The notes under the pieces are model-generated. The model was not told where the DNA came from. It was given only the letters and a program-made list of their open reading frames with translations, and did not search any database. DNA of 53,304 nucleotides from Thiobacillus sp. (lineage in GTDB: Bacteria > Pseudomonadota > Gammaproteobacteria > Burkholderiales > Thiobacillaceae), in the NCBI GenBank assembly GCA_016124745.1, contig WGNC01000033.1, positions 1-53,304 on the forward strand, in the 5' to 3' direction. The position numbers were made by a program, and so were the translations under genes. This document shows positions 1-8,524 of the stretch, piece after piece. The number at the start of each line of letters is the position of its first letter. Positions within the stretch are counted from its first letter, which is position 1.

Positions 1-126
1 GGGGGAGGCGTCCATACCATCTGAACAAGCTGGTTTGCTGTGTGGTTCGACAAGCTCACCACGAACGAAATCAACTACTTGCCGTTCGTCCTGAGCTTGT
101 CGAAGGACCTGTTCAGGGCTTCCCTA
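1..126. repeat. Dispersed repeat element (copy 1 of the window-edge family)
   Basis: About 126 bp, bounded on the left by GGGGGAGGCGTCCATACC and on the right by TTCAGGGCTTCCCTAG. The core carries TTCGACAAGCTCACCACGAA and its diverged complement CCTGAGCTTGTCGAAGG, so it can fold back on itself. An almost identical core in the same direction lies at 53000-53126 beside an IS110-family transposase, but there the GGGGGAGGCGTCC arm is at the other end in reverse complement. The left boundary is uncertain because the window begins exactly at it. Confidence 0.75.
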
Positions 127-387
127 GGCAGGAGATTATAGCGCGCAATGTTTTGCCCGATGACCCCGCATGCGCCACCGTCAACCGAGCGCCGGGGGCG
201 TTTGCGACTCGGCAGCCGGCCATCTGGTACGGGCCGGTAACTGGCATCGCGGGCACGGGGCAATGCTGGTCGCGCCAGCAACAGGATGCCCCGTCGTGCC
301 TGACCTGAATTGGCAATCCCGATCTGCACCAATACACGAAATTCCCTATTGGCATGCTGGTACTCCCCTACATGCCCGGCCAAACGC
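127..387. other. Intergenic region downstream of the nine-heme cytochrome gene
   Basis: No convincing gene is seen. A long imperfect hairpin covers about 255-302: GCACGGGGCAATGCTGG pairs with CCAGCAACAGGATGCCCC and the bases after it. It has no T-tract on either side, so it is not a typical terminator; it may be a repeat-element relic or an RNA 3' end for the minus-strand cytochrome gene. Confidence 0.35.
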
Positions 388-3270
388 TTACAGCTTGTTG
401 CCGTGGCACTTGGTGCAGTTGACGGCCTCTCCCTTGGCGAAATTGCGACCATCCATCGTCCGCGCGATTGGCGTCCTGGACAGTGGCGTGCCCTGACCGG
501 TCATGCCATGGCAGGCACGGCAGGCGTTCTTTTGCGCCGTGGTTTCCGCCACCTCGTGGTGATGCTCGATCCAGGTGCTGCTGGCAACCGGGTGCATGCC
601 ATGCGGGCCGTTCAGGTTGGTGCCGGTGTAGGCCGTATGGCAGGTGCCGCACTCGATGACGGTACCGGGATGCCCCTGCAGCTGCGTCGCAGCGAGGTTG
701 TCGTTGGCGTTCGGACTGGCCGGGTTGGAAGACCACTCGGCGTGGGTCGAGCCGTGACAGACCTGGCAGGTCAGCCCGCCATGACCCGTGCTGACCCGGT
801 ACAGCTTCGGATTGCCGGCTGCCGCAGGGTTTTCGGCGGCAGTCACGACATTCTCGGCAAACCGCTTATTGGTGGGCACGATCGGTGCCGCCCGGGTGTC
901 GCCGATGCGCCAGGCCTGCAACAGACGAATGTTGTCCGGCGCCTTGATTACCCCTGTAGCGGGGAGATTGGAGTAGGCATCCCCAGTATGGCAGGAGCCG
1001 CAGCCGGGCTGGTTGGCCCAGGGCACGCGCGGCGTGCTGGCGTTGGTGTAGAAATCGGCAGAGACCTGGAAGCCGCCATTCGGCTGGTTGCGCGAGAAGT
1101 CGTCCCCGACCTGTGCCATGTTGCCATGGCAGTCCTGACAAACGGAGCCGGCCTGCCCCATAGCACCCCTCAGACACTGGGTACGCTTGCCCGGATGGCA
1201 CTGGTAGCAAGTATTTTCCAGCACCTGTCGGGCCAGGACCGGGTCGCGGTTGACCGGCCCGGGCATGTCCGGAAACAGACGCTGGTTATCCGTGCCGACC
1301 ACGTTGGCGTGGGATGCGTGCATTACCGCGGACATGCTCTTCAGGTTGCTCTGCTGTCGCCCGTTGACGTCGTTCGGCCCAACGTGCGCCAGGTCCAGCG
1401 CCGGTGTGTAGTGACAGGTTTGGCAGACCACCGGCTTGAACGGCGTAACACCCGCCACCGGGAAGTCGGCCGTGGTGCCAGCGATCAGTTGGGTCGCGTA
1501 TTTCGCGTCGTGCAGTTTCAGGATGTTCTTATCCGTCGCCCATTCGACGCTGACCGGCAACGGTACGCTGCCGAATTTCGGGTCGTCGATGGAGACCGCA
1601 ACCTGGCCGACCAGGCCTGCCACGGCGGCGCCGTTGCCGCCGTCGGCGGGGGCAGCGTGACAAGCCTTGCAGTCCGCCTCGCCGGAAACCGGGACCACCG
1701 TATCCAGTGATGCCAGCACGGTGCCCGCCGCAACCCCCAGAGTATTGCCTTCGGAAGCCATGGCCTGAACACGCATCAGCGGATAGGCATTCTCACGGCC
1801 AAAGTCATCGAACGTGGTGATCGGAACACCCGCGGCCTCGAACCAGTTCACCGGCGCCGTATAGCCGAATGGAAAGGACATGAAGAAGGGTTGCGTCCCG
1901 ACAAACTGGGTGAAGGACTGGGGCGCATTGCCGCTGGTGACGGAATAGGGGAACAACTGTCCCGGCATGCTCTGCTGGTCGGCTGAGAGTATGCCGTCAC
2001 CCAGATACAGGCGCTCAAGATCGGGCACCGGCAACCCCAGATCGAGGATATTGGCAGCCGACGGATAGAACAGCGGCAGCACGCCCGCGGGATAGAACGG
2101 GTCGAAGGATTCGCGCGCAACATCCCAGAAGTTGGACTTGTAGACGCCACTGAAGCTGGGGTCGAGGATGGACGAGGCCTTGATGAGTATCGGATCGTTC
2201 GGGTTGGCGGCCGCCGAATAACGGACCGTGACCTGGTCCGTCCCGAGCTTGGCGGGCTTGCCAGCGCCTGTGCTACCCCTGCGTACCACCTGCGCATGCA
2301 TTACATTGAAGGGCGGCAGGATGCTCATGACCCGGCTGTCCAGATCACCGCAGTGCATGCCCAGGTCGTTGACCGCCAGCACCTTGAAAGCGGCGTTGTT
2401 GCTCGGGGTCAACTGCGGTACCGCCGTGGCCGGGATGCTCGACCGGTTCTGGCTGGTCGAATTGATGGAGAGGTTCGGCCGCGTTCCCACCTGATCGTTG
2501 TCATTGATGGTGCCTACGCCCATGGCATCGGCGATCGTGGCGTGGGTCGCACTGCTCAAGCCCACACTAAAGGTCTCGGTGGATTCCACCGTGCTGTCGT
2601 TGATGGTGGTCACGGCGAAGGTCTGGCTCATGCTGCCGGCAGGAATCGTCAGCGTTATGCCGCTGCGGGCAGTGAAATCACCGGGCGCCACGGCACTGCC
2701 ATTGGCCGTGGATGCGAGCACCGTAACGGCCTGCGAACTGGCGGCCGACAGGCTGACCGTGAAATTGGCAACCCCGCCCTCGGTCACGCTCACATCGTTG
2801 ATGGACAGAGTGGGCAAGGGAGGAGCCGTGTCGTTGTCCGTAATCGACCCCACCCCGCGGGTGTTGGCAAGAATGGCATTGCTCGCGCCACTCAGGATGA
2901 CGTTGAACGTTTCGGTGGATTCGACTTCGGAATCGTCGACGGTGGCGACCGCGAAAGTCTGGGTCTTGCTGCCGGCAGGGATGGTCAGCGTAACGACACT
3001 GCGGGCGGTGTAGTCATCCGGCGCAACCGCACTGCGGTTGGCCGTGAACGCGAGCACCGTTACGACCTGCCTGCTGGGCGCCGACAAGCTTAGCGTGAAG
3101 TTGGCAATCCCACCCTCGGCAACGGTCACGTTGTTGATGGAAAGCGAGGGTACGGCGGGTCTGACGACAGGGCCCGAGAAACGTGCTGCCTGAGGTATGG
3201 AAAAGCCCAAGCCACCGCAAATGATGAAGAAAGCCATTGCGGCACGGGTGGAACGTTTCGGTTGATTCAT
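388..3270 (-). CDS. Exported nine-heme c-type cytochrome with two N-terminal Calx-beta domains
   Basis: 960 residues. The N-terminus (about 1-30) looks like a Sec signal without a clear lipobox. Residues about 40-147 and 152-260 are two closely related Calx-beta domains, each with the pattern SIN-V-EGG-ANFT and ending in ITDND or INDND. A middle domain contains NDLGMHCGDLDSRVMSILPP. From about residue 530 to the end there are nine CxxCH haem-binding motifs (CKACH, CQTCH, CYQCH, CQDCH, CGSCH, CQVCH, CGTCH, CRACH, CTKCH), the last four residues from the C-terminus. The protein is probably secreted or on the outer surface and carries electrons; Calx-beta domains usually give Ca2+-dependent adhesion. 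The start ATG follows AAGGGG, which lies in a small CCCC/GGGG hairpin (3275-3286) that could restrain translation. It is divergent from the Asp-box protein gene. Partner and electron donor are unknown. Confidence 0.88.
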   Translation of the reverse strand: MNQPKRSTRAAMAFFIICGGLGFSIPQAARFSGPVVRPAVPSLSINNVTVAEGGIANFTLSLSAPSRQVVTVLAFTANRSAVAPDDYTARSVVTLTIPAGSKTQTFAVATVDDSEVESTETFNVILSGASNAILANTRGVGSITDNDTAPPLPTLSINDVSVTEGGVANFTVSLSAASSQAVTVLASTANGSAVAPGDFTARSGITLTIPAGSMSQTFAVTTINDSTVESTETFSVGLSSATHATIADAMGVGTINDNDQVGTRPNLSINSTSQNRSSIPATAVPQLTPSNNAAFKVLAVNDLGMHCGDLDSRVMSILPPFNVMHAQVVRRGSTGAGKPAKLGTDQVTVRYSAAANPNDPILIKASSILDPSFSGVYKSNFWDVARESFDPFYPAGVLPLFYPSAANILDLGLPVPDLERLYLGDGILSADQQSMPGQLFPYSVTSGNAPQSFTQFVGTQPFFMSFPFGYTAPVNWFEAAGVPITTFDDFGRENAYPLMRVQAMASEGNTLGVAAGTVLASLDTVVPVSGEADCKACHAAPADGGNGAAVAGLVGQVAVSIDDPKFGSVPLPVSVEWATDKNILKLHDAKYATQLIAGTTADFPVAGVTPFKPVVCQTCHYTPALDLAHVGPNDVNGRQQSNLKSMSAVMHASHANVVGTDNQRLFPDMPGPVNRDPVLARQVLENTCYQCHPGKRTQCLRGAMGQAGSVCQDCHGNMAQVGDDFSRNQPNGGFQVSADFYTNASTPRVPWANQPGCGSCHTGDAYSNLPATGVIKAPDNIRLLQAWRIGDTRAAPIVPTNKRFAENVVTAAENPAAAGNPKLYRVSTGHGGLTCQVCHGSTHAEWSSNPASPNANDNLAATQLQGHPGTVIECGTCHTAYTGTNLNGPHGMHPVASSTWIEHHHEVAETTAQKNACRACHGMTGQGTPLSRTPIARTMDGRNFAKGEAVNCTKCHGNKL

Positions 3271-3627
3271 GTAGACCCCTTCGGGGGATTAACGGATATC
3301 CGGCTAATCAATTTGAGCGACTGGAAAAACGATTTTGAGTTGTGGAATTATTGGCACAACGCGTAAAAATTTTATGTGAGCGACGCGCGCTAAAATTAAA
3401 TCATCAAATTGATACCTGTCAATTCAAACAGGATGCGAATATCTTTATACTAAGCAAATATGATTTAAGGAAGGCATTTAAGGAAGGCAGTTTATTCCCA
3501 TCCATTACAGTGCCAACTGCCAACAAACGGTACGCGTAATCATTGCAATTGGGGCGTCAAGTTCTTGAAGGAGCTTGGCGATTGCGGAAGGTTGTTGAGT
3601 TGTACTGAAAATAAAGGAGAAAGCACA
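3271..3627. other. AT-rich divergent intergenic region
   Basis: About 357 bp, clearly richer in A+T than its surroundings, separating two divergent genes, so it should hold both promoters. It contains a perfect tandem 13-mer TTTAAGGAAGGCA at 3464-3476 and 3477-3489, and a small inverted repeat CCTGT-N8-ACAGG at about 3415-3432. No conserved ORF is seen. AAAGGAG at 3613-3619 is the ribosome-binding site of the downstream gene. Confidence 0.5.
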
Positions 3628-6600
3628 ATGGTAGTTGCGTTGAAAAGCCCACAGATGAAGCGTGTCGCCGCGGCGACGCTGACGGCGTTGGCCATTGCAT
3701 ACGGTCCTGCGGGTAACGGCCAGACATCGTTCGGCCCTTACGATCCCACATTCGATCCTAACGTTCCCCAGACCGGGGGGGCGACCGTTCCTGCGGCGGG
3801 CGGGGCGGACGTTCCCCAGGTTGCTGCAGCCTCCACGATCTCGGTCGACGGAGATGACGGGGATCTGCTGCTGCGCAACATTTCCTATACGCCAGACTGG
3901 CTCACCGAATTCGCCAACGTGCAGATGGCCCGGTTTTACGTGCCGGCGCAAAACAATCTGGGGGTCGTGTTGACTGAGCCCCTCGCCTACACCCGGGCCG
4001 GCGAAACGACCCCGGTCTTCACCCGCACCCAGGCCAAGCCGCTGTTTGCCGCCTTCAACGACGGGCCGGTTTTCGATCCCTCATGGATCAACCCGGTAAC
4101 GGGGGTGGAATTCACACCCGCTTTCAAGGGCCATGGCAAGCGCGACGCCTGGACGTCCTTTTCCTTCGACGACGGCAATAGCTGGCTCAAGGGCAATCTT
4201 TCGGTGAGCGGCAACCTCGTGGTCGGCCCGATTTTCGTGATCAACAATTCCGGCCAGTACGTCTGCGACACGTCCGGACTGAGCGGGTCGGAAGCAGCCG
4301 ACCTGCAAAAGAACCCGACCAAGGAACGCTGCGACTATTTCTATTACGGCGACAACCTGGCTGAAACACCCGATCCCACTCCCCGTGACATCAGCCCGGT
4401 CACGGGCCGCTATGTCATCGACAGCGATCACCTCGTCGAGGAAAACGTCCACGGTGGCGGCGATGCCACTTCGGTGCAGCAGGCCGTGATCGGCAACAAG
4501 GTCCTGGTGGCCTGGACCAGCAAGCTCTGTGACGGTTCTCCGCTCGCCTGGGGCGACGTCAGCCCGCTCAATACCCTCGACCCGCTGGCGAACCCCTACG
4601 GCGTCAAGGGACTCCAGGGCTACACCGACTACGCCCTGATGAAGGCCGAAGGCGAGATTGGGACCAGCGCGCTCAATGCCATCCACCAGATCGGCAAGGT
4701 TCCCCATTCCTGCCTGTGGGTGCGACGCGGTTATGTCGTCGAGAACGCAGGGGGTGGGTCCAGTGTGCTGTGGTGGGCGCCCGAGCGCCTGACCTCCGGC
4801 GTGCGTGATGCCTGGAAACATGAAATTGCGGCGACGGAAAACGCCGGCTTCGCCATCACCTGGCAGGAAGACCCGGAAGGCCTGTTGCCCGGTTCGGGCG
4901 AAGGCCCGGGTGAAGGCTGGTCCGGCTCCACCGTCAACCACAAGACCGATGTCTGGTACAGCTACCTGCACCTGAAGGACTTCTTCAACAACATCGACGT
5001 GCCCGTCATGTCGGTGCCGGTGCCGATCACCGACAACGCCAAGTGCCCGCTCAATTCGGGCGATCAGGCCAAGCAGTTCTGCTACGCGGACAACTTCAGC
5101 TACAGCCCGGCGACAGGCTGGACGCCTGGCGCCAATGGCCTGCCCGACCTGTGCGCCGACGGCGACCTGGTCTACAACTCCTGCATCGCCGAAGACGGCC
5201 GCTTCATGGAAGGCCAGACCGGCTCGTCCCGTCCGCGCATGAACCTGCAGGCCTACTGCATCGACAACAACAATCCTGAAACCTGGGCCGCCAGCTGCAC
5301 GAACCCCACGCAGTGGGGTGCCTGGGCCGCGATCGCCTACGAGGAAAGCAAGGGCAAGGGCGACCTGGTCAACGAAAAGGGCGTGACGCTGGAAACCGGC
5401 AAGAACCAGCGCTTCCACACCTTCGAGTTCACCCATCCCGAGCCCGTCAAGCAGGGCCTGCTGTTGAATCCGCCGGCCAAGCGCTACCCCGGTTTCGTTC
5501 TCGAGTCGAGCGTATACGACAGCAGCACCCCCGGCGTCTATCCTGACACGGTCAACCCGGGCCAGCCCGTCTACGACGACTACATCGTCTATCGTCCGCA
5601 GATCTTCGGCAACGCCATCTGGAGTGCGCCGCTCTTCGACACCGAAATTGCACGCCGTGCCTCGATCACCTCCCAGGGCGTCAGGGCTGCTTACAATTCC
5701 ACCAGCAAGACCACGCTGCTGACGATATTCAAACAGGGCCTCGTCAACCAGGGCGGACCGGCAGACATCATGTTCCGCCGCTTCGTGCTGAAGGATGGCT
5801 TCCTGCCCGGCAGCGACAATCCGTTCGGCAAGATGGCGTGCAATCGCTGGGCGACTGCCAGCGAGTTGGGGGTTCTCAACAATCCGGAACTGCTGCCGCA
5901 GATCGATGGCCTGCCCAACCCCAACTACCTTGACGGCTTGTGCCTCGAACCGGCGCCGAACGTCTCGGCCACGACGCCGACCACTTGTGACGGCAATTCC
6001 GTTGCCGATCCGACCGGCGTGGCCTGCGGGTACGGCGTGACGAACCCGTTCATCTATCGGCCGGGCGCCGAGGTCAAGCGGGTGTTCACCTGGTCGCAAA
6101 CGCAGGGACCGGACTCGACGGTCGGCATGAACAACCTTGTCGATGAATCCTGGACCAACCCCTGGGACGTGGCCAAGGGTCACCGAGGCATTCTCGATGG
6201 CGACTTCGTGATGATGCAGTACGCCTGGTCACCGAACGAATTTGCCAACGCGGTCGGTCGCGACACCTACAACCTGTACATCCGCCGCTCGTTCGACGGC
6301 GGTCAGACCTGGACCGCCACGCCCAATTCGGCACCCTGGACCAGCGTGGCTGGCGTCGTCGCCGACGGCACCAACAACTGCGAAACCTTCCGTGAACCGG
6401 TGGACGATGTCACGGGCGTTCCCGGCACCTCGTCCACCGCGCCCGAGTGCATGGCGGTCGCGGCAGGCGGTTTCGAACGTGCACGCGACCTGTCGCTGAT
6501 CACGGACCGGACCAATCCCAGTGTTGCCAGCTTCCCGTCCCGCACCGTGCTGGATCCGCGCTATTCGCCGACGGGGGGATTGTTCAAGCATGCAAGCACG

Positions 6601-7032
6601 GCCTACGTGCTGTCCGGAATCAACCTGGTACCGCAGGCGCCCTATGCCTCGCCCGGTGGCGACATCCGCAATCCGTCGAAGTACTTCATCGCGTATGACG
6701 ATGGTGATAACCGGACCGTTGCAGGCGGTGCCGAAGCGGAACCGCTGAACATGTTCTACACGCAGGCATTGAACTGGGGTGACGATTACACCGGATGGGA
6801 AGTCACGTTCGGCAACGGATCGACCATCACCCGGCTGCCCTTGCTGAGCCTGCTGGGAACGAATGCATCCGAGTCCTCGATCGCGGGCAACCCCGATGGC
6901 ACTTTCATGTATTCGGTTTGGAACGAATGGCAGTTCTCGAATCCGAACGACTATGTGACCGGGGAGTATGAAAGCGACCTCGTGTACGAGGACGCCATGT
7001 TCCGCCGCCTGATGTTCCTGGACGGCGAATAA
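3628..7032 (+). CDS. Large exported protein with Asp-box (sialidase-like) motifs; possibly choice-of-anchor O family
   Basis: 1134 residues from the ATG at 3628, chosen because AAAGGAG lies eight bases upstream and a signal peptide follows (KRVAAATLTALAIAYG, cleavage near residue 30). An upstream in-frame start at 3565 has no ribosome-binding site. Two Asp-box-like motifs, SFDDGNSW (about residue 176) and SFDGGQTW (about 887), suggest beta-propeller blades. The mature protein is rich in aromatic residues, Asp, Asn and scattered cysteines that could form disulfides. I see no catalytic signature. Size and style recall proteins annotated as 'choice-of-anchor O', but that is from memory. It is divergent from the nine-heme cytochrome gene, so the two may be co-regulated. 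A strong terminator follows at 7075-7098. Confidence 0.75.
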   Translation: MVVALKSPQMKRVAAATLTALAIAYGPAGNGQTSFGPYDPTFDPNVPQTGGATVPAAGGADVPQVAAASTISVDGDDGDLLLRNISYTPDWLTEFANVQMARFYVPAQNNLGVVLTEPLAYTRAGETTPVFTRTQAKPLFAAFNDGPVFDPSWINPVTGVEFTPAFKGHGKRDAWTSFSFDDGNSWLKGNLSVSGNLVVGPIFVINNSGQYVCDTSGLSGSEAADLQKNPTKERCDYFYYGDNLAETPDPTPRDISPVTGRYVIDSDHLVEENVHGGGDATSVQQAVIGNKVLVAWTSKLCDGSPLAWGDVSPLNTLDPLANPYGVKGLQGYTDYALMKAEGEIGTSALNAIHQIGKVPHSCLWVRRGYVVENAGGGSSVLWWAPERLTSGVRDAWKHEIAATENAGFAITWQEDPEGLLPGSGEGPGEGWSGSTVNHKTDVWYSYLHLKDFFNNIDVPVMSVPVPITDNAKCPLNSGDQAKQFCYADNFSYSPATGWTPGANGLPDLCADGDLVYNSCIAEDGRFMEGQTGSSRPRMNLQAYCIDNNNPETWAASCTNPTQWGAWAAIAYEESKGKGDLVNEKGVTLETGKNQRFHTFEFTHPEPVKQGLLLNPPAKRYPGFVLESSVYDSSTPGVYPDTVNPGQPVYDDYIVYRPQIFGNAIWSAPLFDTEIARRASITSQGVRAAYNSTSKTTLLTIFKQGLVNQGGPADIMFRRFVLKDGFLPGSDNPFGKMACNRWATASELGVLNNPELLPQIDGLPNPNYLDGLCLEPAPNVSATTPTTCDGNSVADPTGVACGYGVTNPFIYRPGAEVKRVFTWSQTQGPDSTVGMNNLVDESWTNPWDVAKGHRGILDGDFVMMQYAWSPNEFANAVGRDTYNLYIRRSFDGGQTWTATPNSAPWTSVAGVVADGTNNCETFREPVDDVTGVPGTSSTAPECMAVAAGGFERARDLSLITDRTNPSVASFPSRTVLDPRYSPTGGLFKHASTAYVLSGINLVPQAPYASPGGDIRNPSKYFIAYDDGDNRTVAGGAEAEPLNMFYTQALNWGDDYTGWEVTFGNGSTITRLPLLSLLGTNASESSIAGNPDGTFMYSVWNEWQFSNPNDYVTGEYESDLVYEDAMFRRLMFLDGE

Positions 7033-7074
7033 GATAAAGCCTGATCTCCCGGTCGATACCCGGGAACCTGAGGA

Positions 7075-7098
7075 GGGCGGCGCAAGCCGCCCTTTTTT
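7075..7098 (+). terminator. Rho-independent terminator of the Asp-box protein gene
   Basis: GGGCGGCGCAAGCCGCCC forms a seven-pair stem with a short loop and is followed by six T residues, 42 bases after the stop codon. The next gene converges from the right. Confidence 0.9.
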
Positions 7099-7194
7099 AT
7101 TGGCAGAGGACTGCCCTACCTGCCAGCGCGAGCCTTGCCGAAAGGAGCAGCGTCTTCCCGCCAGACGTCTCGTTGTCAGATCAATGCTTGTCCG

Positions 7195-8514
7195 TCACGT
7201 CCCCTCGATCACGCGCGAATACATGTCCTCGAGCCGCTTTCGATAGGCGGCCTCGTCGAACAGCTGCGCCTGCTTGACCCCCCTGCTGGACAGATCCGCC
7301 CTCAAGGCTTCATTGGAATCCAGCGCCCGGATCGCTTCCGCCATCTGGCGCGTGTCATAGGGGTCGACCAGGCAGGCGGCCTCGCCCACAACTTCCGGGA
7401 TCGAACTGCGGTTGGAACTCAAAACGGGGGTGCCCAGCATCATGGATTCCAGCACCGGCAAGCCGAATCCTTCGTACAGTGAAGGAAACAGCGTCGCCCT
7501 GGCGCCACGGATCAGGCTGACCAGAAGCGGGAACGGTGCATAATCGAGCTGGATCACCTTGCGCTTGACGCGGGTCTCATCCCCCACCCGGATCAGCGAG
7601 CGGATGTGGTCGTCATAGAGCAAGCGCAGTTCCTGTTCGGATTTCCAGGCCTGCGCGCCGACGATCACCAGCGGCGTCTCGACGTCGCTGCCCAGATAGG
7701 CTTCGATCAGGCGCCCGATGTTCTTCTTGGGCTCGATGGAACCAAAGAAAAGAAAATATCCCTTGAAAACCAGGCCAAAAGTGCCCTCCACCTCACGCCT
7801 GACAACCTCGAGCGGTTTGTCCCTGTACTTGGCCGGAATCGTGACGGCCTGATAGGTGTTGGTCACCTTGTCCGGGTGCACGCCCAGCAAATCGATAATG
7901 TCGTTGCGGGACGTTTCGGACACCGTGACGATATGATCTGCACGCATTGCGATCTTGCTGCACAGGCGCAGGTACCGGCGCTTGTTGTCGAGCGTCGTGT
8001 AGGGCAATCTCAAGGGCACCAGATCATGAAGCGTGTAGATGTTCTTTGCACCCTTGATGCGCAAGGGAAGTGGGTAGGTCCAGTGAACGATATCCGGTTT
8101 GTAGTTCAAATAGACACGCCCGAGATGGCTGAACATCTTGAAAGCATTGTTGGATCTTCTGAACAGATCCTTGGCATTCCAGATTGAATCGAAGTAAGGC
8201 AACCTGGATTTGAAGGTATCTGCAATGACGGTGCCCGTGATCGGCACGCGCGTGGCCTCGTATCCCAGCGGCGCATAGAGTGTTTCATGCACCGCCCGCA
8301 GGTTTCTCAACCACCCTGGAATGTCTCCGGCATTGCTGTCGAAGAAGGCAATTTCCTTCATGAGATCCGTGGTGCCCGGCGCAGACCTGCCGCCGTAGAG
8401 CACGCCGACTTCATGCCCCAGATCATGCAGGCAATAACTCAGATTGCGCGCGTAGGTCGCCACCCCCGTGCCCTTCTCAAGGCCAAGGTTGTAGCCATCG
8501 ATCATGATTTTCAT
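7195..8514 (-). CDS. Glycosyltransferase family 4 (GT-B fold)
   Basis: 439 residues. The start at 8514 ([20 protein letters not shown]) is preferred because it opens directly into the N-terminal Rossmann strand and glycine-rich loop of GT4 enzymes; an in-frame start 14 codons upstream would run back into the FkbM gene. The C-terminal half has the typical nucleotide-sugar site: [18 protein letters not shown] (about residue 245) and [17 protein letters not shown] (about 345) with the E-x7-E pair. It probably transfers a hexose from a nucleotide sugar to a lipid- or protein-linked glycan on the cytoplasmic side. It lies 10 bp downstream of the FkbM methyltransferase gene in an evident two-gene operon. 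Acceptor and sugar cannot be read from sequence. Confidence 0.88.
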   Translation of the reverse strand: MKIMIDGYNLGLEKGTGVATYARNLSYCLHDLGHEVGVLYGGRSAPGTTDLMKEIAFFDSNAGDIPGWLRNLRAVHETLYAPLGYEATRVPITGTVIADTFKSRLPYFDSIWNAKDLFRRSNNAFKMFSHLGRVYLNYKPDIVHWTYPLPLRIKGAKNIYTLHDLVPLRLPYTTLDNKRRYLRLCSKIAMRADHIVTVSETSRNDIIDLLGVHPDKVTNTYQAVTIPAKYRDKPLEVVRREVEGTFGLVFKGYFLFFGSIEPKKNIGRLIEAYLGSDVETPLVIVGAQAWKSEQELRLLYDDHIRSLIRVGDETRVKRKVIQLDYAPFPLLVSLIRGARATLFPSLYEGFGLPVLESMMLGTPVLSSNRSSIPEVVGEAACLVDPYDTRQMAEAIRALDSNEALRADLSSRGVKQAQLFDEAAYRKRLEDMYSRVIEGT

Positions 8515-8524
8515 GGCTTGTATC

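Noticed and set aside
255..302. Rho-independent terminator after the nine-heme gene
   Set aside because: The stem is long but mismatched and has no T-tract on the relevant strand.
310..1710. 466-codon plus-strand open frame opposite the nine-heme cytochrome
   Set aside because: The minus strand encodes nine CxxCH motifs; the plus-strand product is low-complexity, Arg/Val/Gly-rich, and lacks a ribosome-binding site.
4081..6183. 700-codon minus-strand open frame opposite the Asp-box protein
   Set aside because: Antisense shadow with no recognisable domain; the plus-strand frame has a signal peptide, ribosome-binding site and terminator.
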